Below, piece after piece: positions 62,773-64,000 of a stretch of 64,000 nucleotides of DNA (its first letter is position 1; every line of letters starts with the position of its first letter). The DNA comes from Mesorhizobium muleiense. Its GTDB lineage: Bacteria > Pseudomonadota > Alphaproteobacteria > Rhizobiales > Rhizobiaceae. The DNA lies in the NCBI RefSeq assembly GCF_900099905.1, contig NZ_FNEE01000002.1, positions 186,001 to 250,000 of the forward strand, in the 5' to 3' direction. The position numbers were made by a program, and so were the translations under genes. The notes below the pieces were generated by a model. The model ran no database searches, had not been told where the DNA came from, and worked only from the letters and a program-made list of their open reading frames with translations.

Positions 62773-64000
62773 TCAGGTCTTGGCGTGCAAGTCCGTTCCC
62801 AGCGTATCCCTGACAAAGATCGTACCGATGACCAGCGACATCGCCGCGATCACCACCGGATACCAGAGGCCGTAATAGATATCGCCGCTGTAGGCGCTGA
62901 GCGCGAACACCGTCGCCGGCAGCAGGCCGCCGAACCAGCCATTGCCGATGTGATAGGGCAACGACATGCCGGTATAGCGGATGCGGGTCGGGAACATTTC
63001 TACCAGGATCGCGGCGATCGGTCCGTAGACCATGGTCACGTAAAGGACCAGGATGAACAGGATGCCGATGACCTTTGCCCAGTTGACCTGTTCAGGGTCG
63101 GCAAACATCGCAAAGGCGCCTGCCCCCGGGACGCTGTAGACGGTGATCTCGGGCGCTCCCGCCGCTGCCTCATCGGCCGCCAGCAGCTTGTCCTTGATCG
63201 CCTTGTCGGTCGCAACCGTCGCTTTGTCGCCGGCGCGGATTGCGGCGGCGTCGAGCTTCAGTTCCGGATTGGCCGCAACGAAGGCGTCAAGCTTCTGGTC
63301 GGCGACCTTGGCCGCAGCACGCTTCAGCGGATAGCCGCCGTCCCGCAATGCAATGTTGATTGCCTTCTTGAACGCGGCGTCGCTTGAAGTTGCCTTGTCT
63401 GCGGCTGCCACGGCATCATAGGACGCCACCGTTGCGGTGCCGATCTTGACACTGGCCGCGGTCCCCGGTGCCGCTGTCGTGACAATGTCATAGGGCACCG
63501 AGCTCTTGGCAAGGAAGTCCGTCGCAATATCGCACGACGTCAGAGGCTTGCGCGTTCCGGTCGGATTGAACTGGAACTTGCAGTCGCCAGGTGCAGCGGT
63601 GATCGTGGCACGGGTGTTTTGCTGTGCGGTGGCGAGCGCCGGATTGGCTGCCCAGGTCAGCGCCTTGAACAGCGGGAAGGTGGTGACGATCGCCAGCGCC
63701 AGGCCCGCCATGATGATCGGCTTGCGGCCGATCTTGTCGGAGAGCCAGCCGAACACGACGAAGAAGATAGTGCCGAGCGCCAGCGCGATGGCGATCATGA
63801 TGTTGACCGACTGGCCGTCGACCTTGAGCACGTTCTGCAGGAAAAACAGCGCGTAGAATTGGCCGTTGTACCAAACCACGGCCTGGCCGGCAGTAAGGCC
63901 GAAAAGCGCCAAAATGGCGATCTTGGCATTCGTCCACTGTCCGAAGGCTTCCGTCAGCGGCGCCTTGGAGCCCTTGCCCTCGTCCTTCATGCGCTGGAAG
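62773..64000 (-). CDS. MFS transporter (MHS-like) with a large soluble insert, C-terminal part
   Basis: Only the last ~409 codons are in the window; the frame is open through the right edge. Transmembrane helices are visible at IAILALFGLTAGQAVVWYNG, IMIAIALALGTIFFVVFGWLSDKIGRKP (the MFS loop signature GWLSDKIGRK), IIMAGLALAIVTTFPLF, ILFILVLYVTMVYGPIAAILVEMFP, and GLLPATVFALSAYSG. Between two helices sits an extra ~190 residues with no hydrophobic run (roughly ANPALATAQQNTRA to PEQVNWAK), Ala/Asp/Lys-rich, with one Cys pair. Such loops are known in a subset of MHS transporters. The substrate is unknown. Confidence 0.85.
   Translation of the reverse strand, partial: FQRMKDEGKGSKAPLTEAFGQWTNAKIAILALFGLTAGQAVVWYNGQFYALFFLQNVLKVDGQSVNIMIAIALALGTIFFVVFGWLSDKIGRKPIIMAGLALAIVTTFPLFKALTWAANPALATAQQNTRATITAAPGDCKFQFNPTGTRKPLTSCDIATDFLAKSSVPYDIVTTAAPGTAASVKIGTATVASYDAVAAADKATSSDAAFKKAINIALRDGGYPLKRAAAKVADQKLDAFVAANPELKLDAAAIRAGDKATVATDKAIKDKLLAADEAAAGAPEITVYSVPGAGAFAMFADPEQVNWAKVIGILFILVLYVTMVYGPIAAILVEMFPTRIRYTGMSLPYHIGNGWFGGLLPATVFALSAYSGDIYYGLWYPVVIAAMSLVIGTIFVRDTLGTDLHAKT

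Overview
The window looks like a piece of an alphaproteobacterial (Rhizobiales, Mesorhizobium-like) chromosome. The reasons are the high G+C content, a pyruvate dehydrogenase cluster whose E1-beta carries its own lipoyl domain, a fused IspDF, a GSII glutamine synthetase with a divergent gstI-like gene, and a rhizobial palindromic repeat upstream of ispDF. I saw no tRNA, rRNA or CRISPR array.

Layout. 1-337 is the start of dusB. 0.4-6.1 kb is an accessory block flanked by a ~52 bp inverted repeat: a TPR-LuxR regulator, an alpha/beta-hydrolase-like protein without catalytic Ser and His, a methyltransferase, an intact alpha/beta hydrolase and a peptidyl-tRNA hydrolase 2 homologue. 6.2-18.2 kb is core metabolism: ispDF-cinA, then leftward ratA, lipA, a GlsB-type membrane protein, the pdhA-pdhB-pdhC-lpd cluster with three small extra genes, ftsB and eno. 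18.3-28.1 kb, between eno and kdsA, is a probable small integrative element with a 12 bp direct repeat at its proposed ends, a tyrosine integrase, an Xis-like protein, ParB-like, DUF3102 and SSB proteins, several unknown small proteins, repeated palindromic operators, and a candidate structured RNA ending in an intrinsic terminator. I see no capsid, portal, large terminase or relaxase gene.

28.3-44 kb is again mostly housekeeping: a PRC-barrel protein, dodecin, kdsA, a VOC protein, cyclopropane-fatty-acid synthase, NDH-2, 5-formyl-THF cyclo-ligase, a divergent lrp/ald pair, a double-barrel outer membrane protein, a DapB-like protein with an altered active site, and a cysK-alaX-sseA-GNAT operon. 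44-53 kb holds a decayed SDR gene, a membrane-anchored hydrolase, a DEAD-box helicase, a biotin-dependent carboxylase beta subunit (pccB), a 667-residue secreted CxxCH protein and the NAD(P)HX repair enzyme.

53.5-64 kb is centred on nitrogen assimilation. glnB-glnA (GSI) and glnII (GSII) each have a good sigma-54 promoter match, and gstI lies divergent to glnII. Between them is an ABC exporter cassette (adaptor, ATPase, two permeases) whose adjacent AraC-type regulator carries a frameshift. The window ends inside an MFS transporter with an unusually large loop.

The strongest leads are the 9.8 kb element with its structured RNA at about 23.46-23.78 kb, the catalytically degenerate hydrolase beside a methyltransferase, and the DapB paralogue lacking the catalytic His pair.
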